In this document: piece by piece, positions 39,135 through 46,906 of the stretch
Layout of the letters: the number at the start of each line of letters is the position of its first letter
Position numbering within the stretch: position 1 is the stretch's first letter
Source: Mycobacterium sp. 236(2023)
GTDB lineage: Bacteria; Actinomycetota; Actinomycetes; Mycobacteriales; Mycobacteriaceae
Length of the DNA stretch: 64,000 bases
NCBI RefSeq assembly: GCF_029623955.1
Contig: NZ_JARSBP010000003.1
Location: 806,001-870,000 of the forward strand
Reading direction: 5' to 3'
Program-made: the position numbers and the translations under genes
The notes under the pieces: generated by a model
Database searches by the model: none
Seen by the model: the letters and a program-made list of their open reading frames with translations, nothing else
What the model was told of the DNA's origin: nothing

Positions 39135-39542
39135 ATGACCGTAACGTCTATTCGCAGCAGGTCAGCGGACTCGCGGCGCTTCTCGATCGCGTCGAGGTCG
39201 CTGGCGGTTGTGCGCCGCGTCGACGGTCGGGGCGCCAGCAAGCGCGTCACGGTCTCGGCTTCCGGCGAGGTGGACTCGGCCAACGCGAAGCATTTCGCGC
39301 ACACCGTTCGTGAGGCGGCGGTGGGCGCGGCGACCGTCATCCTCGATCTCACAGCCGTCGAGTTCATGGCGTTCGACGGCGCGTCAGCGCTCTATGCGAT
39401 CAGTGCCCACCTGGCGCGCGAGGATGTCGCCTGGTGTGTGGTTCCGAGTCCGGCCGTATCTCGCGTCGTCAAGCTGTGTGATCCCGAGGGGCTGATCCCG
39501 CTCGAAGAGACCCCGGCTGTTTTCGGTGTCAAGCGGGCCTGA
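39135..39542 (+). CDS. STAS-domain protein, divergent
   Basis: A 135-residue protein with an extended N-terminus and a STAS fold: VTVSASGEVDSANAKHFAHT, then TVILDLTAVEFMAFDGASAL. The loop reads EFMAFDGAS, so the usual phosphoacceptor Ser is replaced (FMAFDG in place of FLDSSG), which may make it insensitive to phosphorylation or able to bind another partner. The cysteines in AWCVVPSP and VKLCDPEG are at typical positions of mycobacterial STAS paralogues. ATG 39135. Likely acts with or against the STAS protein just upstream. Confidence 0.78.
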   Translation: MTVTSIRSRSADSRRFSIASRSLAVVRRVDGRGASKRVTVSASGEVDSANAKHFAHTVREAAVGAATVILDLTAVEFMAFDGASALYAISAHLAREDVAWCVVPSPAVSRVVKLCDPEGLIPLEETPAVFGVKRA

Positions 39543-39991
39543 CCGTCTCCGATTTCGTCGGTTTCAGCGAATCACTGGCAGTCGTGGCCCTCATCGTCGG
39601 CGGCCAGCGGCGGTCGCGCGGTCCGGAGTTCGAGGTCTCAGTGTCTATTGCTGTCGTGTCGCTGTGTGATGTGCGCCTCAATCTGAGCGGTAAAAGCTAA
39701 GAATTTCGCGGAAGCGGTGTTTGTCACAAATACCCGAAAAACTTGCCGCAGTCCGTATAGATGCTGTTCAAGAGATCTTCATCTATTGCTAGCCGAGGAT
39801 AACAAATTGATAACTAGGAATTGTCTAAGCGCGGCCTGAGAGTATGCGGCCCCTATTGGCCGGCACGCCTATTTATCGGTTCTGACCGTGATTTCGCGTC
39901 GCTACACTCGGTTCAGACCACGCCCTCGATGGGCGGAGAGAGACCGAACCTAGAGCTCATTGTGCTCTTACCGGCGGAGGTACCAGACGAT
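39543..39991. other. AT-rich intergenic region, 449 bp
   Basis: No gene is called. The stretch 39640-39850 is far lower in GC than the rest (for example AAAAGCTAAGAATTTCGCGG and TAACAAATTGATAACTAGG) and has several TANNNT -10-like boxes. It probably contains the promoter and a long leader of the beta-propeller gene. A frame in phase with that gene runs back to 39821 but has poor codon use. Confidence 0.5.
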
Positions 39992-41074
39992 ATGGCTAAC
40001 TTTTTGATGCCCAAGGGGCATGTGATGCGCAACCGTAAAGATGATGCTTCTGTGGTCGATGGGACCCTGGCGACCACTGCCAAGGGTGACGTCGTGCTGG
40101 AGCGTCGCGCCCTCGTTTCTGCGAGCCCGATAGGCGACATCGCGGCAGGTGGCAGCGACGTCGTCGTCGCGAACGGCGGCGACGACAGCGTGTCGATCCT
40201 TGATCCCGCGACGCTGGCAGTGCGCGAGACCATCGCTGTCGACGGCGAGGCCGTTGCCGTCGCTGTATCCGACGACCGCGCCTATGTCGGCGTCGCAGGC
40301 CCGAGCTTCGACGCGGTTGCCGTGATCGACCTCGGCACCAGGACCGTCATCAAGACCTATCCCGTGGCGTACGGGATCACCGCACTTGCGGTCAGCCCGG
40401 ACGGCAAGCGCGTCTACGCCGGGCGGACCACGCAGGACCGGGTCGACGTCGCCGTCATCGACGTGACCGCGGAGCGGGTCGGCACCATCGAGATCGGCCA
40501 TGGCCCCGCCGCCAACATCGACGCGCTGCGTGTGGACCCCAACGGCAAGCGGCTGTACCTGGCCGTCACCGATACCAGCGGCAGCAGGCTGATCGTCGTC
40601 GACGCCGAGACGTCACTGATCAGCCGCGTGGTGCCGGTCGGCTCGCCGATTCGCGATATCGCCAACGCCGGCGGTGCGATCTATGCGCTGACGTCCGACC
40701 GCGCGGTCGGAGGTGCAGTGCAGGTGATCGACCTGGCCACCATGCGGGTCACCGACAAGGTGAACCTCGGCGGCGCGCCCACACAACTGGTGTTGAGCGC
40801 AGACCAGGCAAGCGCCTACATCGTCGACTACGACCGCGTCGCCGTGCTGTGCACGCTGACCCTCGACGTCATCGATTCGCTCAAAGTCGACGCGCGTCCT
40901 GCGTGCGTCACCCAGGGCGAGGACGCATCGCGGCTCTACATCGCCGACTACGCCGGCGGTGTGAGCGCGTTCTCGGTCGAGTCGCCGATCGAGTCGCTGT
41001 ACTCGCAGTTCATGGCGACCGACCCGATCGCGCTGAGCGCCCCCCGCATCCAGCGCCAGCCCGTCACCGTCTGA
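39992..41074 (+). CDS. YVTN beta-propeller protein
   Basis: A 360-residue protein built of about seven repeated blades with the YVTN/NHL pattern: DVVVANGGDDSVSILDPATL, LAVSPDGKRVYAGRTTQDRV, LRVDPNGKRLYLAVTDTSGS and RLYIADYAGGVSAFS. There is no signal peptide, so it is probably cytoplasmic or not exported by Sec. Such propellers act as interaction scaffolds or, rarely, enzymes. The ATG at 39992 is chosen because GGCGGAGG lies upstream; its spacing is long. The remnant at 21050-21175 belongs to the same broad fold. The gene is convergent with the response regulator gene. Confidence 0.82.
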   Translation: MANFLMPKGHVMRNRKDDASVVDGTLATTAKGDVVLERRALVSASPIGDIAAGGSDVVVANGGDDSVSILDPATLAVRETIAVDGEAVAVAVSDDRAYVGVAGPSFDAVAVIDLGTRTVIKTYPVAYGITALAVSPDGKRVYAGRTTQDRVDVAVIDVTAERVGTIEIGHGPAANIDALRVDPNGKRLYLAVTDTSGSRLIVVDAETSLISRVVPVGSPIRDIANAGGAIYALTSDRAVGGAVQVIDLATMRVTDKVNLGGAPTQLVLSADQASAYIVDYDRVAVLCTLTLDVIDSLKVDARPACVTQGEDASRLYIADYAGGVSAFSVESPIESLYSQFMATDPIALSAPRIQRQPVTV

Positions 41075-41103
41075 CCCTCGGCCTTGCGCCACGAGCTGCG
41101 AGG

Positions 41104-41793
41104 TCAACGCCACTGATATCGGGTCTTCGGACGCCCGGCCTTGCCGTAATCGGTGTGGCGGCTGACGGTGCCCTCATCGGCGAGCCGCTCGAGATAACGC
41201 CACGCCGTCACCCGGGACACTCCGACCTGCTTGGCCACCTCGTCAGCCGTCACCCCGTCGTCGGAATCGCGGACCGCACGAGCGATTTCGTCGTTGGTGC
41301 CTGCCGCTGCGCCTTTCGGGGCCGCTGACCGGTCCGACCCGATCCGCAGTTCCGCCAGCGCGCGGTCGACTTCGGCCTGGCTGGCGGCATCGGTGCCGGC
41401 GGGCAGGGCCTCACGGTAGCGCTGATAGCGCTCCAGACGCTCGCGGAATGCGGCAAAGGTGAAGGGCTTCAACAGATATGCGAGCGCCCCGTGCCCGACA
41501 GCGGCGCGAACCATCTCGAGGTCGCGCTCCGACGTGATCGTGATGATGTCCGGAGCGGGCCGTAACCCCGACAGTGCGGACGCGAGGGTGATGCCGCTGG
41601 CGTCCGGCAGGCCGATGTCGAGAAGGACAAGATCGATGGGTGCTTCGCCGGCCGCCGCCTCGGACGCCACCCGCATCGCGTCACGCGCGGTATGCACCAC
41701 CGCGGCCACCGAGAATCCTTGCAACCGACCGAGATACGCCTGATGGGCCTCGGCGATCAGCAGCTCGTCCTCGACGATCAACACGGTGATCAC
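41104..41793 (-). CDS. response regulator of CitB/DctR type
   Basis: A 229-residue response regulator. The receiver domain (1-120) has VLIVEDE with the acidic pocket, the phosphoacceptor Asp in LVLLDIGLPDASG, Thr/Ser in IITITSERD and Lys in YLLKPF. The linker and C-terminal domain (about 165-229) have a winged HTH: TADEVAKQVGVSRVTAWRYL. This is the CitB / DcuR / DctR family that controls C4-dicarboxylate and citrate genes. The GTG start at 41793 overlaps the stop of the kinase gene by 4 nt. Its target is probably dctA, divergently encoded beyond the kinase. Confidence 0.9.
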   Translation of the reverse strand: MITVLIVEDELLIAEAHQAYLGRLQGFSVAAVVHTARDAMRVASEAAAGEAPIDLVLLDIGLPDASGITLASALSGLRPAPDIITITSERDLEMVRAAVGHGALAYLLKPFTFAAFRERLERYQRYREALPAGTDAASQAEVDRALAELRIGSDRSAAPKGAAAGTNDEIARAVRDSDDGVTADEVAKQVGVSRVTAWRYLERLADEGTVSRHTDYGKAGRPKTRYQWR

Positions 41794-43346
41794 GGCTTGG
41801 CCACCGTGACGGTCACGACCGAACCATAGGTCACATCGGCGGTGAGCAGACCGTCGTGGCGCTTGACCACCTGAGCCACCAACGCCAGGCCCAACCCGTG
41901 ATGTTCGGTGTCCTCGCCCGATTTCGTCGAGTACCCCAGTCGCATCGCCTTCTCGAAGGTGGTGCTGTCCATGCCCTCTCCGCTGTCCGCGACACGAATC
42001 ATCAAACGATGCTCGTCCTGACTGATGGTCACCTCGACCCACGGATTGTCCGGATCGCAGGCGTCCATCGCGTTGTCGATGAGATTGCCTGTCACAGTGA
42101 CCAATTCCTGCCCAGTCAACACAGCGTCGGCCTCGGCAGGCAACTCGGTGTCCTCGGTCACCGTCAACTCGATGCCGCGTTCGTCGGCTTGTGCGGACTT
42201 GCCGAGCAAGAGTGCCACGAGAGCCGGTTCGCGCAACGCGGACGACAACCGGTCGACGAGTTGTTGGGACAGTTCGAGTTCCGCCGTCGCGAACCTGACC
42301 GCTTCGTCGGCGCGACCCATCTCGACCATCGTCACGATCGTGTGCAGCTTGTTGGCGGCCTCGTGCGCCTGCGAACGCAGTGAGTCGGTGAGGACTTTCA
42401 GTGAGTTGAGTTCACCTAGCGCGCCCTGCAATTCGGTGCGGTCGCGGACGGTCACCACCTCGGAACCATCGGTGCCGTTCTGAACCCGGGAGCGATTGAC
42501 CACCAGCACGCGGTCGTCGGTCACATGGATTTCGTCGCGGGCGCCGGGGTTGAACGCACGCAGGAACTCCGGCAGGTGCGAGCGGTCGATACGGCCGGCA
42601 GACAACGACAGCAGCCGGCGTGCCTCGTCGTTGGCCAGCGCCACCCCACTGTTATCGAGCACGATCAGCCCCTCGGACACCGAATGCAGGATCGCGTCGT
42701 GGTGGTCGTACATGACGCGGAGTTCGTCGGGGCGGAGGCCGTGCGTCTGGCGCAGCAGCCGCCGCCGGATTCCCCACACACCGACGAGCGAAACTGCAAG
42801 GGCGCCAACGCCGACCGCGGCTATGACCGGCCACTGTGCGCGCCACCGATCGGCCAGACTCTGCTGCAGGATGCCCGCCGCGACCAAGCCGATCACACGG
42901 CCGTCGGAGTCGCGCACCGGTGCCACCGCACGGATCGACGGTCCCAGGGTCCCGGTGTACACCTCGGTGAACGACTCGCCGCGCAACGCCGGCTCGATGG
43001 TGCCCAGATAGTCGCCGCCGATCTGGGTCGGATCGGTGTGGGTGAACCGTGTGCGGTCGGGCGCCATGATCGTGATGAACGCGATGTCGGTGTTCCTGCG
43101 CACCAGTTCGGTCACCGGCTGCAGGATCTCGGTCGCCTGCCCGGTCTCGATCGCCTGGGCCGTCGACGGCGAATCGGCCAGCGACGTCGCGATACCGAGC
43201 ACCTGCTCCTCGGCCGCGGCGTCTGCGTCCTGCCTGGCGTCGAGCAGGGCCAGCGCGCTGCCGCCGATGACGATCAGCGCGATGACCAGGACCTGCAGCG
43301 CGATCGCCTGGGTCGCCAGTGACCAGGCCCGTCGCTGCGTTCGCAT
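41790..43346 (-). CDS. sensor histidine kinase of CitA/DcuS type
   Basis: A 518-residue kinase. Two membrane helices (about 15-36 and 172-192) flank an extracytoplasmic PAS-like ligand domain (VLGIATSLADSPSTAQAIE, then FITIMAPDRTRFTHTDP). A cytoplasmic PAS (about 210-310; SVSEGLIVLDNSGVALA) follows. The phosphorylated His lies in LRSQAHEAANKLHTI, and the ATPase has N-box NLIDNAMDAC, G1 ADSGEGMD and G2 HHGLGLALV. These are the features of CitA/DcuS/DctS sensors of C4-dicarboxylates or citrate. It is divergent from dctA, 112 bp away, so it probably senses dicarboxylates and tunes their uptake through the response regulator. Confidence 0.92.
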   Translation of the reverse strand: MRTQRRAWSLATQAIALQVLVIALIVIGGSALALLDARQDADAAAEEQVLGIATSLADSPSTAQAIETGQATEILQPVTELVRRNTDIAFITIMAPDRTRFTHTDPTQIGGDYLGTIEPALRGESFTEVYTGTLGPSIRAVAPVRDSDGRVIGLVAAGILQQSLADRWRAQWPVIAAVGVGALAVSLVGVWGIRRRLLRQTHGLRPDELRVMYDHHDAILHSVSEGLIVLDNSGVALANDEARRLLSLSAGRIDRSHLPEFLRAFNPGARDEIHVTDDRVLVVNRSRVQNGTDGSEVVTVRDRTELQGALGELNSLKVLTDSLRSQAHEAANKLHTIVTMVEMGRADEAVRFATAELELSQQLVDRLSSALREPALVALLLGKSAQADERGIELTVTEDTELPAEADAVLTGQELVTVTGNLIDNAMDACDPDNPWVEVTISQDEHRLMIRVADSGEGMDSTTFEKAMRLGYSTKSGEDTEHHGLGLALVAQVVKRHDGLLTADVTYGSVVTVTVAKP

Positions 43347-43384
43347 TCGTGCAACACCTTTCGTTCTGAACGTAATGCACTAAA

Positions 43385-43402
43385 ACGTGACCTGGCTCAC
43401 GT
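43385..43402. promoter_or_regulatory. CRP-like operator between the kinase and dctA
   Basis: ACGTGA-CCTGGC-TCACGT is a perfect inverted repeat with 6-nt spacing and fits the CRP/GlxR-type consensus (TGTGA-N6-TCACA). It lies 57 nt before the dctA start and 39 nt before the kinase start. A further imperfect repeat, CGTTC-T-GAACG (43362-43372), between it and the kinase gene could be the response-regulator site. Confidence 0.6.
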
Positions 43403-43458
43403 GCTCCACGAGCATCCTTTCAGACCCGATTTCGACCCTGTGTCCGAAGGAGCGCCAG

Positions 43459-44850
43459 ATGACCACCACGATGGACAGGCCGGCCAACGAGCCGGCTCCG
43501 CAAGAGCCGAAGAAGAAACGCGACCGCACCCACTGGCTCTACATCGCCGTGATCATTGCGGTGATCGGCGGCGTCGCCGTCGGCATCCTCGCGCCCGACG
43601 TGGGCAAGAGCGTCGGCGTGCTCGGGACGATGTTCGTCGCGCTGATCAAGATGATGATCGCGCCGGTGATCTTCTGCACGATCGTGTTGGGCATCGGATC
43701 AGTCCGCAAAGCCGCGACCGTCGGCAAGGTCGGCGGCCTGGCGTTCCTGTATTTCCTCGTGATGTCCACGTTCGCGCTCGCGATCGGCCTCCTCGTCGGC
43801 AACATCCTGCATCCCGGCACCGGTCTGAACGTCACCGACACCGCGGGCAAGGGCGCCGAGCTCGCCGACAAAGCCCACGAGGCCGGTGGCCTGATGGACT
43901 TCGTCCAGGGCATCATCCCGACGTCGCTGTTCTCCGCGCTCACCGAGGGCAGCGTGTTGCAGGCGCTGTTCATCGCCCTGCTCGTCGGCTTCGCGCTGCA
44001 GGGCCTCGGCTCGGCCGGGCAGCCCATCCTGCGCGGCATCGAGCACCTGCAGAAGCTCGTGTTCAAGGTGCTCGTGATGATCCTGTGGCTCGCCCCGATC
44101 GGCGCCTTCGGCGCGATCGCCAACGTCGTCGGGCAGACCGGCTGGGCGGCCGTCGGCCAGCTGATGGCGCTGATGCTCGGCTTCTACATCACCTGCGCGA
44201 TCTTCGTCTTCGGCGTGCTTGGTTCGCTGCTGCGTGTGGTGTCGGGGGTCTCGATCTTCAAGCTGGTCCGCTACCTGGCCCGCGAGTACCTGCTGATCGT
44301 GTCGACCTCATCGTCCGAGTCGGCACTGCCCCGCCTGATCGCCAAGATGGAGCACCTCGGCGTCGACCGCTCGACTGTCGGCGTCGTCGTCCCGACCGGT
44401 TACTCCTTCAACCTGGACGGCACCGCGATCTACCTGACGATGGCGTCGCTGTTCATCGCCGGGGCGCTGGGCGACCCGCTGTCGATTCCCGAGCAGATCG
44501 GCCTGCTGGTGTTCATGATCGTCGCCTCCAAGGGCGCGGCCGGAGTCACCGGCGCAGGCCTGGCCACACTGGCGGGCGGGCTGCAGGCCCACCGCCCCGA
44601 CCTGCTCGACGGCGTCGGCCTGATCGTCGGCATCGACCGGTTCATGTCCGAAGCGCGGGCGCTGACCAACTTCTCGGGCAACGCCGTCGCCACGCTGCTG
44701 GTCGGATCGTGGACCCACACGATCGACAAGGACAAGGTGAACAACGTTCTGGCAGGCAAGGATCCGTTCGACGAGCTGACCATGCTGGACTCGGATCACG
44801 GCTCGCGTGCCGAAGAGCCGGCGCAGGAGAGGACCCCTGCGGCGGTGTAG
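43459..44850 (+). CDS. dctA: C4-dicarboxylate:cation symporter
   Basis: A 463-residue DAACS-family transporter (DctA type, with about eight helices and two hairpins). Signature parts include FCTIVLGIGSVRKA, the serine-rich first hairpin STSSSESALPRLIAKME, the NLDGTAIY motif (GYSFNLDGTAIYLTM) and the second hairpin KGAAGVTGAGLATL, which together bind the dicarboxylate and cations. It imports succinate, fumarate or malate. AAGGAG is 6 nt before the ATG at 43459. It is divergent from its probable regulators and followed by a terminator. The last 30 residues are an acidic tail. Confidence 0.93.
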   Translation: MTTTMDRPANEPAPQEPKKKRDRTHWLYIAVIIAVIGGVAVGILAPDVGKSVGVLGTMFVALIKMMIAPVIFCTIVLGIGSVRKAATVGKVGGLAFLYFLVMSTFALAIGLLVGNILHPGTGLNVTDTAGKGAELADKAHEAGGLMDFVQGIIPTSLFSALTEGSVLQALFIALLVGFALQGLGSAGQPILRGIEHLQKLVFKVLVMILWLAPIGAFGAIANVVGQTGWAAVGQLMALMLGFYITCAIFVFGVLGSLLRVVSGVSIFKLVRYLAREYLLIVSTSSSESALPRLIAKMEHLGVDRSTVGVVVPTGYSFNLDGTAIYLTMASLFIAGALGDPLSIPEQIGLLVFMIVASKGAAGVTGAGLATLAGGLQAHRPDLLDGVGLIVGIDRFMSEARALTNFSGNAVATLLVGSWTHTIDKDKVNNVLAGKDPFDELTMLDSDHGSRAEEPAQERTPAAV

Positions 44851-44860
44851 GGCACGGGTA

Positions 44861-44900
44861 GGAAAGGCCCGGTCGGTCCCCTTACCGGCCGGGCCTTTCC
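44861..44900 (+). terminator. terminator of dctA
   Basis: GGAAAGGCCCGG (44861-44872) pairs perfectly with CCGGGCCTTTCC (44889-44900), a 12-bp stem starting 11 nt after the dctA stop. It has no following T tract, as is usual for mycobacteria, and could also serve the leftward gene that ends at 44920. Confidence 0.75.
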
Positions 44901-44919
44901 GCGCGCTCGCGGCGAGAAC

Positions 44920-45243
44920 TCAGCCCGTGCAGTCCAGTGTCACCGAAATGGATTGGCGGACAACCACATCAATGGTGTCCACGTCGAGGCCGTGCCTGTC
45001 CTTGTCAACGACGGTCACCGGTTGGGTCACCTGCTGCGGGTTACGCACCTCGGTGACGACGCAGTCCTCGATCGGCGCGCTGCCGATCCGGTCGATGTTG
45101 ACGGTGTAACCCGACAACTCGAGTTGTTCGATGACGAGCCACGGGTTCTGGTCCTCGGCGGCCGCCTGGCCCGCCGGGCCCAGTGCCGCGCCCAGCGTCA
45201 CCGCTCCTACCATCCACAGCCAACGCATCCACATCACAGGCAC
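44920..45243 (-). CDS. small exported protein of the GYxVxxxRxGxAPLxxC family
   Basis: A 107-residue exported protein. The start is GTG 45243 (VPVMWMRWLW) with AGGAGG before it; the longer frame is rejected. A signal peptide (LWMVGAVTLGAALGPAGQAAA) is followed by IEQLELSGYTVNIDRIGSAP, EDCVVTEVRNPQQVTQPVTV and SISVTLDCTG. It is clearly paralogous to its tandem neighbour at 45321 and more distantly to 37581. Two Cys may pair. Function unknown. Confidence 0.85.
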   Translation of the reverse strand: MPVMWMRWLWMVGAVTLGAALGPAGQAAAEDQNPWLVIEQLELSGYTVNIDRIGSAPIEDCVVTEVRNPQQVTQPVTVVDKDRHGLDVDTIDVVVRQSISVTLDCTG

Positions 45244-45320
45244 GTCGAACCTCCTGGGTACTGCCCGACCCACTGATGTATCGCCTACATCCAGTGACAC
45301 GTTTCGGCAGCGGGAAAGGT

Positions 45321-45632
45321 TCAGCCGCGGCAGTCCAGGGACACCGAGATCGGCTGGCGTATCACGACGGCCTCGCTGCCGATGATGACACCGCCACTGC
45401 GGGTTCCGCCGATCACGACATTGTTTTGGACGACCTGTTGCGGATTGCGAACGTCGGTGACGATGCAGTCCTTGACGGGAGCGCTGCCAATCCGGTCGAT
45501 GTGCACGGTGTAGCCCTGCGACTCCAGCCCCGCGATGACCTCCAGCGCATTCGAGTCCTGCGCGGCCGCCTGACCCACCGGTGTGCACAGGACACCGAGC
45601 GCCGACACCACCACCGCCAGACCAGCCCGCAT
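45321..45632 (-). CDS. small exported protein of the GYxVxxxRxGxAPLxxC family
   Basis: A 103-residue exported protein with signal peptide (LAVVVSALGVLCTPVGQAAA) and the same core as its neighbour: IAGLESQGYTVHIDRIGSAP, KDCIVTDVRNPQQVVQNNVV and PISVSLDCRG, with a Gly-rich insert (GGTRSGGVIIG). The two genes are adjacent and on the same strand (77 nt apart), so they arose by tandem duplication. It lies 10 nt downstream of the thiolase-like gene and could be read with it. Confidence 0.85.
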   Translation of the reverse strand: MRAGLAVVVSALGVLCTPVGQAAAQDSNALEVIAGLESQGYTVHIDRIGSAPVKDCIVTDVRNPQQVVQNNVVIGGTRSGGVIIGSEAVVIRQPISVSLDCRG

Positions 45633-45642
45633 GGTTGTCAGG

Positions 45643-46830
45643 CTACCGCTCGGCGCGCTGGTAGGCGGTGACGACGGCGGCCCCGCCCAGACCGATGTTG
45701 TGCTGCAGGGCGGCAGTCACGCCGTCGACCTGACGCTTGTCCGCGGTGCCCCGCAACTGCCACGTCAGCTCGCTGCACTGTGCGAGACCGGTCGCGCCCA
45801 GCGGGTGGCCCTTCGAGATCAGGCCGCCCGACGGGTTGACGACCCACCGGCCGCCGTAGGTGGTGTCGTTCTTGTCGATCAGCGCGGGCGCCTCGCCCTC
45901 GGCGCACAGGCCCAGCGCTTCGTAGAGCAGCAGCTCGTTGGCCGAGAAGCAGTCGTGCAGCTCGATCACCTGGAAGTCCTCGGGGCCCAGCCCGGACTGT
46001 GCGTAAACCTGTTGGGCGGCTTGAACATTCATGTCGTAGCCGATGATGTTGGCGGCACTGCCGTCAAAGGTCGACGCAAAGTCGGTGGTCATCGACTGCC
46101 CGACGATCTCGACGGCCTGCTCCGCCAGTCCGCGCTTGGCCACATAGTCCTCGCTGGCCAGCACCACCGCCGCCGACCCGTCCGAGGTCGGCGAGCACTG
46201 CAGCTTGGTCAGCGGATCGGAGATCATCTTCGCGCCCAGGATGTCGTCGAGGGTGTACTCGTCCTGGAACTGGGCGTACGGGTTGTTCACCGAGTGCTTG
46301 TGGTTCTTGTAGCCGATCTTTGCGAAATGCTCGGCGGTGGTGCCGTATTTCTTCATGTGCTCGCGCCCTGCCGCGCCGAACATCCACGGCGCCGCGGGCA
46401 TCGCGAAGTCCTCGATCTTGGTCAGCGCGGTGATGTGGCGCATCATCGGCGATTCCCGGTCCTGCGCACCGGCCTGCAATGAGCCGGGCTGCATCTTCTC
46501 GAATCCGAGCGCCAGCACGCAGTCGGCCAGACCGCCGCGAATCGACTGTGCGGCAAGGTAAAGCGCGGTCGATCCGGTGGAGCAGTTGTTGTTGACGTTG
46601 ACGATCGGGATGCCGGTCATCCCGAGTTCGTAGAGCGCGCGCTGACCCGACGTCGAGTCGCCCGAGCAGTAGCCGACGTAGCCCTGCTGGATCTCGGTGT
46701 AATCGACGCCGGCGTCGGCGAGTGCGTTGGTGCCGGACTCGCGCGCCATGTCCGGGTAGTCCCAGCCCTCCCGACGGCCCGGCTTCTCGAACTTCGTCAT
46801 GCCGACGCCGATGACAAACACACGCTTCAT
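45643..46830 (-). CDS. lipid-transfer protein / SCP-x-type thiolase
   Basis: A 395-residue thiolase-fold protein of the Ltp / SCP-x group. The first active-site Cys is in [19 protein letters not shown], the later loop is [17 protein letters not shown], and the final GH motif is [14 protein letters not shown], with [10 protein letters not shown] at the end. These proteins cleave or bind branched and sterol side-chain 3-ketoacyl-CoAs, including retro-aldol roles in cholesterol side-chain removal when paired with a DUF35 protein; none is adjacent here. ATG 46830 with AAGGGACTCAA. It probably works in sterol or branched-lipid catabolism. Confidence 0.88.
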   Translation of the reverse strand: MKRVFVIGVGMTKFEKPGRREGWDYPDMARESGTNALADAGVDYTEIQQGYVGYCSGDSTSGQRALYELGMTGIPIVNVNNNCSTGSTALYLAAQSIRGGLADCVLALGFEKMQPGSLQAGAQDRESPMMRHITALTKIEDFAMPAAPWMFGAAGREHMKKYGTTAEHFAKIGYKNHKHSVNNPYAQFQDEYTLDDILGAKMISDPLTKLQCSPTSDGSAAVVLASEDYVAKRGLAEQAVEIVGQSMTTDFASTFDGSAANIIGYDMNVQAAQQVYAQSGLGPEDFQVIELHDCFSANELLLYEALGLCAEGEAPALIDKNDTTYGGRWVVNPSGGLISKGHPLGATGLAQCSELTWQLRGTADKRQVDGVTAALQHNIGLGGAAVVTAYQRAER

Positions 46831-46906
46831 TTGAGTCCCTTCGCTACGTTGCGGTACTCACGCGACTACCGGTTCTTCGCGCAAGCGCTCATCACGGTAG
46901 CCCGGG

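Noticed and set aside
43401..44861. 486-aa plus-strand ORF
   Set aside because: Out-of-frame shadow of dctA; the dctA frame has all transporter motifs.
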